From contig CAVGCV010000003.1 of NCBI GenBank assembly GCA_963627995.1, positions 1 to 64,000 of the forward strand: DNA of 64,000 nt. Reading direction: 5' to 3'. This document shows, piece after piece, positions 33,043 to 42,538 of the stretch; position 1 is the first letter of the stretch, and every line of letters starts with the position of its first letter. The position numbers were made by a program, and so were the translations under genes. Under the pieces are notes generated by a model. The model had not been told where the DNA came from. It saw only the letters and a list, made by a program, of their open reading frames with translations, and made no database searches. The stretch is from UBA3839 sp963627995 (GTDB lineage Bacteria > Bacteroidota > Bacteroidia > Bacteroidales > Bacteroidaceae).

Positions 33043-34383
33043 ATGGCAAAGAAACTGACTTTCATGCTGCTGCTCGCGTGGGGCACGCTCTCGCTCCACG
33101 CGCAGCGTTTTGACGATTACTTCGAGGACAGGACCCTGCGCCTGGACTACATCCTCGCCGGCGATTCGGCCAGGCAGGAAATATCCTTCGTGCAGGCCTA
33201 CTCCACGCCCACATGGGCGGGGCGGAGGGCGCGCCTTTCCGAAAAATACCTGAGCGGCAACGGGCAGATTGCCGTGACCGAGCGCGGGACGGGGCGCGTC
33301 CTGTACGTGAACACGTTCTCCACGCTGTTCCAGGAGTGGCAGGCGACGGAGGAGGCCACCAAGGTGCGCAAGGCCTTCCAGAACACCTTCCTCGTCCCCT
33401 TCCCGAAGACGGAGGTGGACGTGACGCTGACGCTCACCGACTTCCACAACAGGGAGACGGCGCGGCTGACGCACACCATCGACCCGCGCGACATCCTGAT
33501 CCGCCCGCTTGGCGAGAACGGGATTCCGCGCAAGTACATCCTGAAGAGCGGCGACGCCGCCTCGTGCGTGGACATCGCCATCGTCGCCGAGGGCTACACG
33601 GCGCAGCAGACGGACAAGTTCTACGAAGACTGCCAGCGCGCGGTGGACGCCATCTTCGCCCACGAGCCGTTCAAGTCCATGAAGCCGCGCTTCAACGTCG
33701 TGGCCGTGGCCTCCCCCTCGCTGGACGCCGGGCCGTGCGTGCCGCGCGAGCATGCCTGGAAGCGCTCGGCCGTCGGCGCGCACTACGACACGTTCTATTC
33801 AGACCGCTACCTGATGGTCAGCGACATGCACAAGGTGCACGACGTGTTGGGCTGCGTCCCGTTCGAACAGATCATCATCCTCGTCAACGCCTCGACCTAT
33901 GGCGGAGGGGGAATCTACAACTCCGTGACGCTGTCCACGTCCAACCACGACACGTTCCGGCAAGTGCTTGTCCATGAGTTCGGACACGCCTTCGGCGGAC
34001 TTGGCGACGAGTACTACTACGACGACCAGTTCACGTCGATGTACCCGGCCGACACCGAGCCTTGGGAGCCAAACCTGACAACGTTGGTCGACTTTGAAAG
34101 CAAGTGGGCCGACATGATGCCCAGGGGGGCGAAGATTCCCACCCCCCCCGCGAAGATTCCGAACTTCCGGGAGGCAAAGACCGCCAGGGAGCTGAAAGCC
34201 ATCAACGACGCGACGCAGCGCGTGGGCGTTTTCGAGGGCGGCGGCTACCAGTCGAAAGGCGTCTACCGGCCGGCGCAGGAGTGCCGCATGAAAATCAACG
34301 AGGTGGAGGACTTCTGCCCCGTCTGCACCCGCGCCCTCAAGAGAATCACCGATTTCTATACGGCCGGGGCCGACGAAAAGTGA
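33043..34383 (+). CDS. Exported M64-family metallopeptidase
   Basis: The 446-residue protein begins MAKKLTFMLLLAWGTLSLHA, a signal peptide. The N-terminal domain resembles the M64 N-terminal part (YFEDRTLRLDYILAGDSARQ); the catalytic domain has VLVHEFGHAFGGLGDEYYYD with His311, Glu312 and His315 as the HExxH zinc site and Asp downstream as a likely third ligand. M64 includes IgA peptidase of gut bacteria, but many Bacteroidales homologues have unknown substrates. It follows porQ by 30 bases and probably shares its operon, which would place the peptidase in the envelope; it lacks a visible T9SS C-terminal signal. Confidence 0.88.
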   Translation: MAKKLTFMLLLAWGTLSLHAQRFDDYFEDRTLRLDYILAGDSARQEISFVQAYSTPTWAGRRARLSEKYLSGNGQIAVTERGTGRVLYVNTFSTLFQEWQATEEATKVRKAFQNTFLVPFPKTEVDVTLTLTDFHNRETARLTHTIDPRDILIRPLGENGIPRKYILKSGDAASCVDIAIVAEGYTAQQTDKFYEDCQRAVDAIFAHEPFKSMKPRFNVVAVASPSLDAGPCVPREHAWKRSAVGAHYDTFYSDRYLMVSDMHKVHDVLGCVPFEQIIILVNASTYGGGGIYNSVTLSTSNHDTFRQVLVHEFGHAFGGLGDEYYYDDQFTSMYPADTEPWEPNLTTLVDFESKWADMMPRGAKIPTPPAKIPNFREAKTARELKAINDATQRVGVFEGGGYQSKGVYRPAQECRMKINEVEDFCPVCTRALKRITDFYTAGADEK

Positions 34384-34391
34384 ATTTTCCG

Positions 34392-34399
34392 TAACTTTG
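34392..34399 (+). promoter_or_regulatory. -7 box of the valS promoter
   Basis: TAACTTTG matches the consensus exactly, 32 bases before the valS start. Confidence 0.7.
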
Positions 34400-34431
34400 C
34401 CGCCGAATTTTCGTAAACAACACGTCATCCA

Positions 34432-37110
34432 ATGGAATTAGCTTCTAAGTACGCGCCCTCCGAGGTGGAGGGAAAGTGGTACGAATATTGGGAGAAACAC
34501 AAACTGTTCGCATCCAAGCCCGACTCGCGCGACCCTTACACCATAGTCATCCCGCCGCCAAACGTCACCGGCGTGCTGCACATGGGGCACATGCTCAACG
34601 AGACCATTCAGGACATCCTCGTCCGCAAGGCGCGCATGGACGGGAAAAACGCCTGCTGGGTGCCGGGCACCGACCACGCCTCCATCGCCACCGAGGCGAA
34701 GGTCGTCGCGCGCCTCGCCGAGCAAGGCATGCCGAAGTCGTCGCTCTCCCGCGACGAGTTTCTCAAACACGCGTGGAACTGGACCGACGAATACGGAGGC
34801 ATCATCCTGAAGCAGCTCCGCCGGCTGGGCGCGTCGTGCGACTGGGACCGCACCGCGTTCACCATGGACGAGGAGCGCAGCAGGAGCGTCACCAAGGTGT
34901 TCGTCGACTTGTTCCGCAAGGGACTAATTTACCGCGGCGTGCGCATGGTGAACTGGGACCCCAAGGCGCAGACGGCATTGAGCGACGAGGAAGTGGTGTA
35001 CAAGGAGGAGCACTCCAAGCTCTACTACCTGAAGTACCGGCTCGCCGAGGGCGAGACGGTCGCCCCCACGGGGCAGGAGGGCGAGGTGCTGCACCGCGAC
35101 GAGAAGGGCTACTACGCCGTCGTCGCCACCACGCGCCCGGAGACCATCATGGGCGACACCGCGATGTGCATCAATCCCGGCGACGCGAAGAACCGCTGGC
35201 TGTCGGGGAAAAAAGTGGTCGTGCCGCTCGTCGGCCGTGTCGTGCCTGTGATTGAAGACGATTACGTGGACGTTGAGTTCGGCACCGGATGTCTGAAAGT
35301 AACCCCGGCGCACGACGCAAACGACTACATGCTGGGGGACAAGCACCACCTCGAGACCATAGACATCTTCAACGACGACGGCACCCTGTCGGAGGCAGCG
35401 GGGCTGTATGTCGGAATGGAGCGCTTCGACGTGCGCAAGGCGATAGAGCGCGACCTCGGCGCCGCCGGCCTGCTGGAAAAGGTCGAGGACTACACCAACA
35501 AGGTGGGCTGCTCGGAGCGCACGGGCGTGCCCATCGAGCCAAAGCTCTCCATGCAGTGGTTCCTCTCCATGCGGCATTTCGCCGACATCGCCCTTCCGCC
35601 CGTGATGAACGACGAAATCAAGTTCTATCCGGCCAAGTACAAGGTGACCTACAAGAACTGGCTGGAGAACATCAAGGACTGGTGCATCTCGCGCCAGTTG
35701 TGGTGGGGCCACAGAATCCCCGCCTACTACCTGCCCAAGGGCGGCTTCGTCGTTGCGGAGACCCCCGACGAGGCGCTCGCGCTGGCGCGGGAGAAGGCGG
35801 GCGACGACAGCCTCTCCCTTGCGGACCTGCGCCAGGACGAGGACGCGCTCGACACGTGGTTCTCGTCGTGGCTCTGGCCGATTTCCCTGTTTGGAGGAAT
35901 CACCAAGCCCAACAACGACGAAATCAACTACTACTATCCCACCAGCGTGCTTGTGACGGGGCCCGACATCATCTTCTTCTGGGTCGCGCGCATGATAATG
36001 TCCGGCTACGAATACATGGGAACAATGCCCTTCAGGAGCGTGTACTTCACGGGAATCGTGCGCGACAAGCTGGGACGCAAGATGTCGAAGAGCCTCGGCA
36101 ACTCCCCCGACCCGCTGCGGCTCATCGACCAATACGGCGCCGACGGCGTGCGCATGGGCATGCTGCTTTCCGCGCCGGCGGGCAACGACATCCTCTTCGA
36201 CGAGAAACTCTGTCAGAACGGCCTTGCCTTCTGCAACAAAATCTGGAATGCCTTCCGCCTCGTCCGGGGATGGCGGACGGCGCGCATCGCGCAGCCCGCG
36301 AGCGCGCGCCAGGCGGTCGCGTGGTTCGACGCGCAAATCAAGGCGTCGTGCGCGGAAATCGAAGACCTCTACTCCAAGTACCGCCTGAGCGAAGCGCTGA
36401 TGGCCGTCTTCAAGCTCTTCACCGACGAGTTCTCCGCGTGGTACCTGGAAATGATTAAGCCCGCGTACCAGCAGCCGATAGACACGGAGACCTACGAGAG
36501 CACGCTGCGGTTCTTCGACGTGCTCATGCGCGTGATACACCCGTTCATGCCCTTTATCACCGAGGAGATATGGCAGCACGTCTACGAGCGCGCCGAGGGA
36601 GAAAGCATCATGACGACAAACTTCAGGCCCGGCGCGCTCACCGGGGAGGACGAGCGCGCGCTGGCCGACGTGGCGCTCATGAAGCAGGTGGTGGCGGGCG
36701 TGCGCGCCATCCGCAACCAGCGCAGCATCGCCCCCAGGGAGCCGCTGGCGCTGGAGGTCGTGGGCGCGGACCCGATTCCCGCGCTTTCCGCCCTCGCGTG
36801 CAAGATGGCGAACCTGGGCGGCATTTCCCCCGTGGCGGAGAAGGGCGGCAGCGCGTCGTCGTTCATGGTGGGCACCACGGAGTACGCCGTGCCGCTGGGC
36901 GACCTCATCGACATGGCGACGGAGCTGCGGAAGATGGAGGCCGAGCTCGAGCACCTCGAGGACTTCCTCGCGGGCGTGCGCAAGAAGCTCTCCAACGAGC
37001 GTTTCGTCGCGCACGCGCCGGCGCAGGTCGTCGAGCTGGAGCGCAAGAAGCAGTCCGACGCCGAGACGAAGATTGCGGCGCTGCGCGAGAACATCTCCAG
37101 GCTGAAATGA
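34432..37110 (+). CDS. valS: Valyl-tRNA synthetase
   Basis: The 892-residue class I synthetase charges tRNA-Val. It has the HIGH motif in the form PPPNVTGVLHMGHM (41-54), the editing domain with TTRPETIMGDTAMCINPG, and the KMSKS signature GRKMSKSLGN (about residue 550). The anticodon-binding part with PFITEEIWQHVYERAEGE follows, and a C-terminal coiled coil (ELRKMEAELEHLEDFLAG to the end) closes it. Length is typical for Bacteroidetes ValS. A strong terminator follows at 37153. Confidence 0.97.
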   Translation: MELASKYAPSEVEGKWYEYWEKHKLFASKPDSRDPYTIVIPPPNVTGVLHMGHMLNETIQDILVRKARMDGKNACWVPGTDHASIATEAKVVARLAEQGMPKSSLSRDEFLKHAWNWTDEYGGIILKQLRRLGASCDWDRTAFTMDEERSRSVTKVFVDLFRKGLIYRGVRMVNWDPKAQTALSDEEVVYKEEHSKLYYLKYRLAEGETVAPTGQEGEVLHRDEKGYYAVVATTRPETIMGDTAMCINPGDAKNRWLSGKKVVVPLVGRVVPVIEDDYVDVEFGTGCLKVTPAHDANDYMLGDKHHLETIDIFNDDGTLSEAAGLYVGMERFDVRKAIERDLGAAGLLEKVEDYTNKVGCSERTGVPIEPKLSMQWFLSMRHFADIALPPVMNDEIKFYPAKYKVTYKNWLENIKDWCISRQLWWGHRIPAYYLPKGGFVVAETPDEALALAREKAGDDSLSLADLRQDEDALDTWFSSWLWPISLFGGITKPNNDEINYYYPTSVLVTGPDIIFFWVARMIMSGYEYMGTMPFRSVYFTGIVRDKLGRKMSKSLGNSPDPLRLIDQYGADGVRMGMLLSAPAGNDILFDEKLCQNGLAFCNKIWNAFRLVRGWRTARIAQPASARQAVAWFDAQIKASCAEIEDLYSKYRLSEALMAVFKLFTDEFSAWYLEMIKPAYQQPIDTETYESTLRFFDVLMRVIHPFMPFITEEIWQHVYERAEGESIMTTNFRPGALTGEDERALADVALMKQVVAGVRAIRNQRSIAPREPLALEVVGADPIPALSALACKMANLGGISPVAEKGGSASSFMVGTTEYAVPLGDLIDMATELRKMEAELEHLEDFLAGVRKKLSNERFVAHAPAQVVELERKKQSDAETKIAALRENISRLK

Positions 37111-37152
37111 CCCGGGGCGCAGTCCCCGGACGCAGCCGCTGCGGACGCTGAG

Positions 37153-37192
37153 AGCCGCGTGTGGGACGAAACGTTCCCGCACGCGGCTTTTT
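37153..37192 (+). terminator. Terminator of valS
   Basis: AGCCGCGTGTGGGA (37153-37166) pairs with TCCCGCACGCGGCT (37175-37188) with one G-U pair, followed by a T tract (TTTTT). It lies 43 bases past the stop. I see nothing else in the rest of the gap to the GH3 gene. Confidence 0.85.
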
Positions 37193-37323
37193 CCATGCCC
37201 ACCTCGCGCAAAGCTTTCATCGGCGGCGCGTAATAGGCTTGTCCGCAGCGCGTTGCGACAGCAGCAGCGGCGCGCTTTCCCCGCGCTTCCGGCGCTCGTG
37301 GCCGCCGCCCCCGCCGCGGCGTG

Positions 37324-39591
37324 TCACTCCACCGTCAGCACGGCCGTCTGCACGTCGCGGCAGTTGGGGCCCACCATGATGTCGAAGTCGCCGGGCTCGA
37401 CCACCAGCTCAAGGTCGGCGTTGTAGAACGACAGCATCTCGGGCGTGACGCTGAACGTCACCTCGCGCCGCCCGCCGGCGGCCACGCGCACGCGCTGGAA
37501 CGCCTTCAGCTCCCTGACGGGGCGCGCGATGGAGGCCACCCGGTCGCGCACGTAAAGCTGCACCACCTCGTCGGCGTCGCGGCTGCCCGTGTTGCTGACC
37601 TCCACCGTGGCCTCCACCGAGCCGCCGCGCGCCATCCGCGCGCCGCTCAGGCGGAGCTTCCCGTACCGCAGCGTGGTGTAGGTCAGCCCGTAGCCGAACG
37701 GGTAGAGCGCCCCGTTGCGGACGTCGAGATAGTTGCTCATGTACTTCTTGAACTCGCGCGCCCCCTCGGCCACGGGCCGCCCCGTGCTCAGGTGGTTGTA
37801 GTAGAGCGGCGCCTGCCCCGTCGCGCGCGGCATCGACACGGCCAGCCGTCCCGAGGGCGCGCTGTCGCCGAACAGCACGTCGCAGATGGCGTCGCCCGCC
37901 TCCGAGCCGCCGAACCACACGTTCAGGATGGCCGCCACGTGCGCCGACTCCCACGCCAGCACCGTGGGCCGCCCGGCGAAGTTGAGCAGCACCACCGGCT
38001 TTCCCAGCGCCACCAGCTCGCGCAGCAGCTCCATCTGCGCGTCGGGCATCTCCAGGCTCGTGCGGCTGCCGCTCTCGCCGCTCATGTCCGCCGTCTCGCC
38101 CATGGCGCAGACGACCACGTCGGCCCGGCGCGCGGCGGCGAGCGCCTCGGCGCGCATCTTCCCCGCGTCGCCGCGCGCGATGGGCTTGTCGAACTCGCCC
38201 GCCCGCTGCAGCCGCTCGTCGCGCCACACGTTGCAGCCCTGCGCGCACACCACCGTGGCGCGCCCCGCCACGGCGCGCTCCATGGCCTGCCGCAGGGTGG
38301 AGTAGCGCTCGGGCGTCTGCGCCACGCTCCACGTCCCCGCCATGTTGTTGCGGCTCTCGGCCAGCGGCCCGATGAGGGCGATGACGCCCTCCTTGCGCAG
38401 CGGCAGCAGGCCCCCGTCGTTCTTCAGCAGCACGAAGGTCTTGGCCGCCGTCTCGCGCGCCACGCGCCGGTTCTCCGCCGAGTAGAGCTCGCGCGCCGCC
38501 CGCCCGCCGTCGCAGTACTTGTAGGGGTCGGCGAAAAGCCCCAGCCGGTACTTCGCCTCCAGCACGCGGCGGCACGCCGAGTCCACCTCCTCCGCGCGCA
38601 CGCGCCCCTCGGCCACGCCCCGGGCCAGGTGGCCGGCGAACGCGCCCGAGCACATGTCCATGTCGGTCCCGGCGCGCAGGGCCGCCTCCGCGGCCTCGGC
38701 GAGGCTGCCCGCCGTCCCGTGGATCAGCGTCTCGCCGATGGCGCCGTAGTCCGTGACGACGAAGCCCCCGAACCCCCACTGCCCGCGCAGCACGTCGGTC
38801 AGCAGCCAGCGGTTCGTCGCTGCCGGCACGCCGTCGACGACGTTGAACGACGACATCACGCTGCCCGCGCCGGCCTCCACCGCCGCGCGGTAGGGCGCGA
38901 GGTACTGGTTGTACATCCGCAGCCGGCTCATGTCCACCGTGTTGTACTCCAGGCCCCCCTCCACCGCGCCGTACAGGGCGAAGTGCTTCACGCAGGCCAG
39001 GATGTTGTGCCGCGCCGAGAGGTCGCCCTGGTAGCCCCGCACCATCGCCGCGCCCATGGCCGCGCCGAGGAACGGGTCCTCTCCGCCGCCCTCGGCCACG
39101 CGCCCCCAGCGCGCGTCGAGCGCCACGTCCACCATCGGGCTGAACGTCCAGCAGACGCCGTCGGCGCTGGCCTCGCGCGCGGCAACGGCGGCCGACCGCT
39201 CCACGGCCTCCACGTCCCACGAGCACGCGAGGGCGAGCGGAATGGGGAACACCGTCTCGTAGCCGTGCACCACGTCCATCCCCACCAGCAGCGGGATGCC
39301 CAGCCGGCTGCGCTCCACCGCGATGCGCTGCAGCTCGGCCACGCGCGCCACGCCCTTGATGTTGAACACGCCGCCCAGGTCGCCCGCGGCAATCAGCGCC
39401 CCCACCTGCGTCTCCATGGCGCGGCCGGTGGTGATGTCGCCCCCCGGCAGCAGGTTGAGCTGCCCTATCTTCTCCCTCAGCGTCATGCGCGCCATGAGCT
39501 CGTCGATAAACTCCTTCATGGGCTTCACGGGCCCCGCCTGCGCCGCGCAGCCCAGCAGCGCGAGGCACAGTGCCATCAGTGTCGTCTTCAT
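37324..39591 (-). CDS. bglX: Exported glycoside hydrolase family 3 (beta-glucosidase type)
   Basis: The start ATG at 39589-39591 gives a 755-residue protein whose N-terminus MKTTLMALCLALLGCAAQAG reads as a signal peptide with a possible lipobox LLGC; upstream in-frame sequence is repeat array. GH3 features: MTLREKIGQLNLLPGGD (early barrel), CVKHFALYG, and the nucleophile segment FVVTDYGAIGE with Asp near residue 282. The second domain has NGG/PLRKEGVIALIGPLAES and GDAICDVLFGDSAPSGRLAV, and a fibronectin-III-like C-terminus ends VEPGDFDIMVGPNCRDVQTA. This is the BglX layout; it should release glucose or related sugars from beta-glycosides in the periplasm. A degenerate -7 box (TATCTTCG, minus strand, 39642-39649) lies upstream. 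Confidence 0.92.
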   Translation of the reverse strand: MKTTLMALCLALLGCAAQAGPVKPMKEFIDELMARMTLREKIGQLNLLPGGDITTGRAMETQVGALIAAGDLGGVFNIKGVARVAELQRIAVERSRLGIPLLVGMDVVHGYETVFPIPLALACSWDVEAVERSAAVAAREASADGVCWTFSPMVDVALDARWGRVAEGGGEDPFLGAAMGAAMVRGYQGDLSARHNILACVKHFALYGAVEGGLEYNTVDMSRLRMYNQYLAPYRAAVEAGAGSVMSSFNVVDGVPAATNRWLLTDVLRGQWGFGGFVVTDYGAIGETLIHGTAGSLAEAAEAALRAGTDMDMCSGAFAGHLARGVAEGRVRAEEVDSACRRVLEAKYRLGLFADPYKYCDGGRAARELYSAENRRVARETAAKTFVLLKNDGGLLPLRKEGVIALIGPLAESRNNMAGTWSVAQTPERYSTLRQAMERAVAGRATVVCAQGCNVWRDERLQRAGEFDKPIARGDAGKMRAEALAAARRADVVVCAMGETADMSGESGSRTSLEMPDAQMELLRELVALGKPVVLLNFAGRPTVLAWESAHVAAILNVWFGGSEAGDAICDVLFGDSAPSGRLAVSMPRATGQAPLYYNHLSTGRPVAEGAREFKKYMSNYLDVRNGALYPFGYGLTYTTLRYGKLRLSGARMARGGSVEATVEVSNTGSRDADEVVQLYVRDRVASIARPVRELKAFQRVRVAAGGRREVTFSVTPEMLSFYNADLELVVEPGDFDIMVGPNCRDVQTAVLTVE

Positions 39592-39736
39592 CGTGTGTAA
39601 AGTTAGCGCCCGTCCGGTTCGGGCAGGGTGTTGTGACCCCGCGAAGATAGCGAAAAGATTCCGAACGGCAAGCGCGCCCGCCCTCCCCCCCGCCGCGACG
39701 GCGAAACGCCCCCGCCGCGCCGAGAAGCCGGAGGCC

Positions 39737-39996
39737 GCGCACTGGAAAAACGGAGTCCGCGCGCCGGAAAGCCAAGCAGTGCGCGCCGAAAACTCAAAAC
39801 CGCGACGCGACTTGCAGAAATCACGTCGCGACTTGCAGAAATCACGTCGCGACTTGCATAAACTACGTCGCGATTCCGACTTTTCGGCGCGCGCAGCTTG
39901 GCTTTCCGGCGCGCGGACTCGGACTTTCCGGCGCGGAGCGGGCGGAATTGGCGTGCGGAGATGCCAAAACGGGGGTGCGGCGCGGCGGCGCGGCGG
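39737..39996. repeat. 22-bp phased intergenic array, locus 4
   Basis: The core GCGCAC/GCGCGC starts at 39737, 39759 and 39781; then a 21-bp sub-array with CGTCGCGACTTGCAGAAAT fills about 39801-39880; then 22-bp units start at 39887, 39909, 39931, 39953 and 39975. It occupies the middle of the 547-base gap between the divergent GH3 and glycyl radical enzyme genes. It has the same order as locus 1 (22-, 21-, 22-bp units), with the 21-bp units in inverse orientation. Confidence 0.88.
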
Positions 39997-40138
39997 GCGG
40001 CGCGCGGGTTTTTCCCCGAGGAATTTGCAGGTCTCGAAAAGTTTGGCGACATTTGGATGCCGCTCCGCCGCCGACGGCTGGCGCGCGCGGGCGGCGCGCA
40101 ACGCTATCCTGACCGCTGACAACCAACACCACAACGCC

Positions 40139-42538
40139 ATGAAATTCCAGATAAGGCACCCCGAGTGCGAGGGCGGCATGAACGGGCGGATCCGCCGCCT
40201 CCGCCGCCAGAGCGTGGAGACCCCGACGACGCTCAGCGTGGAGCGCGCGCTCATCGAGACCGCGTTCTACAAGGAGCACTACGGCAAGATGTCCGTCCCC
40301 GTGCTGCGCGCGAGGAACTTCCACGAGCTGTGCGCGAAGAAGACCATCTACATCGGGGACGACGAGCTCATCGTGGGCGAGCGCGGGCCGGCGCCCAAAG
40401 CCGTGCCGACTTTTCCGGAGCTTACGTGCCACTCCGCCGAAGACTTGCGCGTGCTCAACGCGCGCGAGCTGCAGCCCTACCGCATTGGCGAGGACGACAT
40501 CGCCGCCTACGAGCGGGAGGTGATTCCCTATTGGAGCGGGCGCACGCAGCGCGAGCGCATCTTCGGGCACGTGTCGCCGGCGTGGCGCGCCGCCTACGAG
40601 GCGGGCGTCTTCACGGAGTTCATGGAGCAGCGCGCCGCGGGCCACACGGCCATGGACGGCAAGATGTACCGCACGGGGCTGCTCGAGGTGAAGGAGCGCG
40701 TGCGGCGCAGGATTGGGTCGCTCGACTTCATCCGCGACCCCGAGGCCGCCGACAAGCTGCAGGAGCTGGAGGCCATGGCCGTCTCGTGCGACGCGGCCAT
40801 CCTCTTCGCGCGCCGCCACGCCGAGCTGGCGGCGCGCATGGCCGCCGGGACGGACGACGCGCGGCGGCGCGCCGAGCTGGAGGAAATCGCGCGCGTGTGC
40901 CTCCGCGTGCCGGCCCACGCGCCGCGCAACTTGTGGGAGGCCTTGCAGATGTACTGGTTCGTCCACCTCGGCACCGTCACCGAGCTGAACGGCTGGGACA
41001 GCATGAACCCGGGCCACCTGGACCAGCACCTCGCTCCGTTCTACGAGCAGGGGCTTGCGGACGGGACGCTGACGCGCGAGCGCGCCAAGGAGCTCGTGTC
41101 GTGCCTGTGGATTAAGTTCAACAACCAGCCCGCGCCGCCGAAGGTGGGCGTGACGGCGCTCGAGTCGGGCACGTACAACGACTTCACCAACATCAATGTC
41201 GGGGGGCTGGACCGCGAGGGCGCGAGCGCGGTGAGCGACTTCTCGTACCTCCTCCTCGAGGTGCAGGAGGAGCTGCACCTGCTGCAGCCGGGCTTGAGCA
41301 TCCACGTCTCCGCGCGCACGCCCGACGACTTCCTGCGCGCCGGAATCCGCGTCATACGGCAGGGCCGCGGCTATCCGTCCGTCTTCAACCCCGACACCTA
41401 CGTGGCGGAACTCGTGCGGCAGGGCAAGTCGCTGGCCGACGCGAGGGAGGGCGGCTGCTCGGGGTGCATAGAGGTGGGGGCCTTTGGCAAGGAAGCCTAT
41501 CTGCTCACGGGCTACCTCAACACGCCCAAGATACTGGAGGTGGCGCTCAACAACGGCGTCGACCCCGTGACGGGGCGGCGGATCGGCGTCGAGACGGGCG
41601 ATGCCCGCGCGTTCCGCTCGTTCGACGAGCTGTACGCGGCGTGGCGGCGCCAGATGGAGTATTTTGTCAATCTGAAGCTCGCCGCCAACAACTACATAGA
41701 GCGGATGTTCGCCCTGTATGCCCCCGCGCCGTTCCTGAGCCTCTTCATCGACGACTGCGTGGAGCGCGGGCGCGACTACTACGCGGGCGGCGCGCGCTAC
41801 AACACGTCCTACATACAGTGCACGGGGCTCGGCACGCTCGCCGACAGCCTGTCGGCGCTGCGCAAGCACGTGTTCGAGGACGGGCGCTTCACGATGGGCG
41901 AGATGCTGGAGGCGTGCGCCACGGACTTCGCCGGGCGCGAGAAGATGCGGCAGTACATCCGCAACCACACCCCGTTCTTCGGCAACGACGACGACGCGGC
42001 CGACGCCCTGGCCGTGCGCGCCTACGACGACCTCGTGGCGGCCATCGAGGGGCATCCCAACACCCGCGGCGGGCACACTTGCCTGAACATGCTGAGCACG
42101 ACGTGCCACAACTACTTCGGCTCGGTGTGCGGCGCCACCCCCAACGGCCGCCCCGCGCGCTTCGCCATCAGCGACGGCACGTCGCCCGCGCACGGCGCGG
42201 ACACCCACGGGCCGACGGCGGTCATCAAGTCGCTGGGCAAGCTGGACCAGACGAAGAGCGGCGGCACGCTGCTCAACGTGCGCTTCGCGCCCGCGCTGCT
42301 GCGCCGCGACGAGGACGTGGACAAGCTCGCCAGCTTCGTGCGCACCTACTTCAAGCTGGGCGGACACCACGTGCAGTTCAACGTCGTCGACACGGCCACG
42401 CTGCTCGACGCGCAGCGGCACCCCGACCTCCACAAGGGGCTGCTCGTGCGCGTGGCGGGCTACTCCGACTACTTCAGCGACATGACGGAGCAACTGCAGA
42501 ACGAAATCATCGCGCGGACGGAGAATGACGGAATGTGA
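40139..42538 (+). CDS. Glycyl radical enzyme, HypD-like dehydratase
   Basis: The ATG at 40139 (MKFQIRHPECEGGMNGRI) gives 799 residues. The thiyl-radical site is GGCSGCIEVG with Cys443 and Glu445; the glycyl radical site is RVAGYSDYFSD with Gly774. The spacing between Cys and Gly, 331, equals that of the published Clostridioides difficile trans-4-hydroxy-L-proline dehydratase (Cys434, Gly765, as I recall). Segments FGKEAYLLTGYLNTPKILE, IDDCVERGRDYYAGGARYNT and NNYIERMF also fit that family rather than choline lyase CutC or pyruvate formate-lyase. The likely reaction is radical dehydration of hydroxyproline to pyrroline-5-carboxylate. The activase overlaps its 3' end by 14 bases. No proC is adjacent, so the substrate is an inference. 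Confidence 0.8.
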   Translation: MKFQIRHPECEGGMNGRIRRLRRQSVETPTTLSVERALIETAFYKEHYGKMSVPVLRARNFHELCAKKTIYIGDDELIVGERGPAPKAVPTFPELTCHSAEDLRVLNARELQPYRIGEDDIAAYEREVIPYWSGRTQRERIFGHVSPAWRAAYEAGVFTEFMEQRAAGHTAMDGKMYRTGLLEVKERVRRRIGSLDFIRDPEAADKLQELEAMAVSCDAAILFARRHAELAARMAAGTDDARRRAELEEIARVCLRVPAHAPRNLWEALQMYWFVHLGTVTELNGWDSMNPGHLDQHLAPFYEQGLADGTLTRERAKELVSCLWIKFNNQPAPPKVGVTALESGTYNDFTNINVGGLDREGASAVSDFSYLLLEVQEELHLLQPGLSIHVSARTPDDFLRAGIRVIRQGRGYPSVFNPDTYVAELVRQGKSLADAREGGCSGCIEVGAFGKEAYLLTGYLNTPKILEVALNNGVDPVTGRRIGVETGDARAFRSFDELYAAWRRQMEYFVNLKLAANNYIERMFALYAPAPFLSLFIDDCVERGRDYYAGGARYNTSYIQCTGLGTLADSLSALRKHVFEDGRFTMGEMLEACATDFAGREKMRQYIRNHTPFFGNDDDAADALAVRAYDDLVAAIEGHPNTRGGHTCLNMLSTTCHNYFGSVCGATPNGRPARFAISDGTSPAHGADTHGPTAVIKSLGKLDQTKSGGTLLNVRFAPALLRRDEDVDKLASFVRTYFKLGGHHVQFNVVDTATLLDAQRHPDLHKGLLVRVAGYSDYFSDMTEQLQNEIIARTENDGM

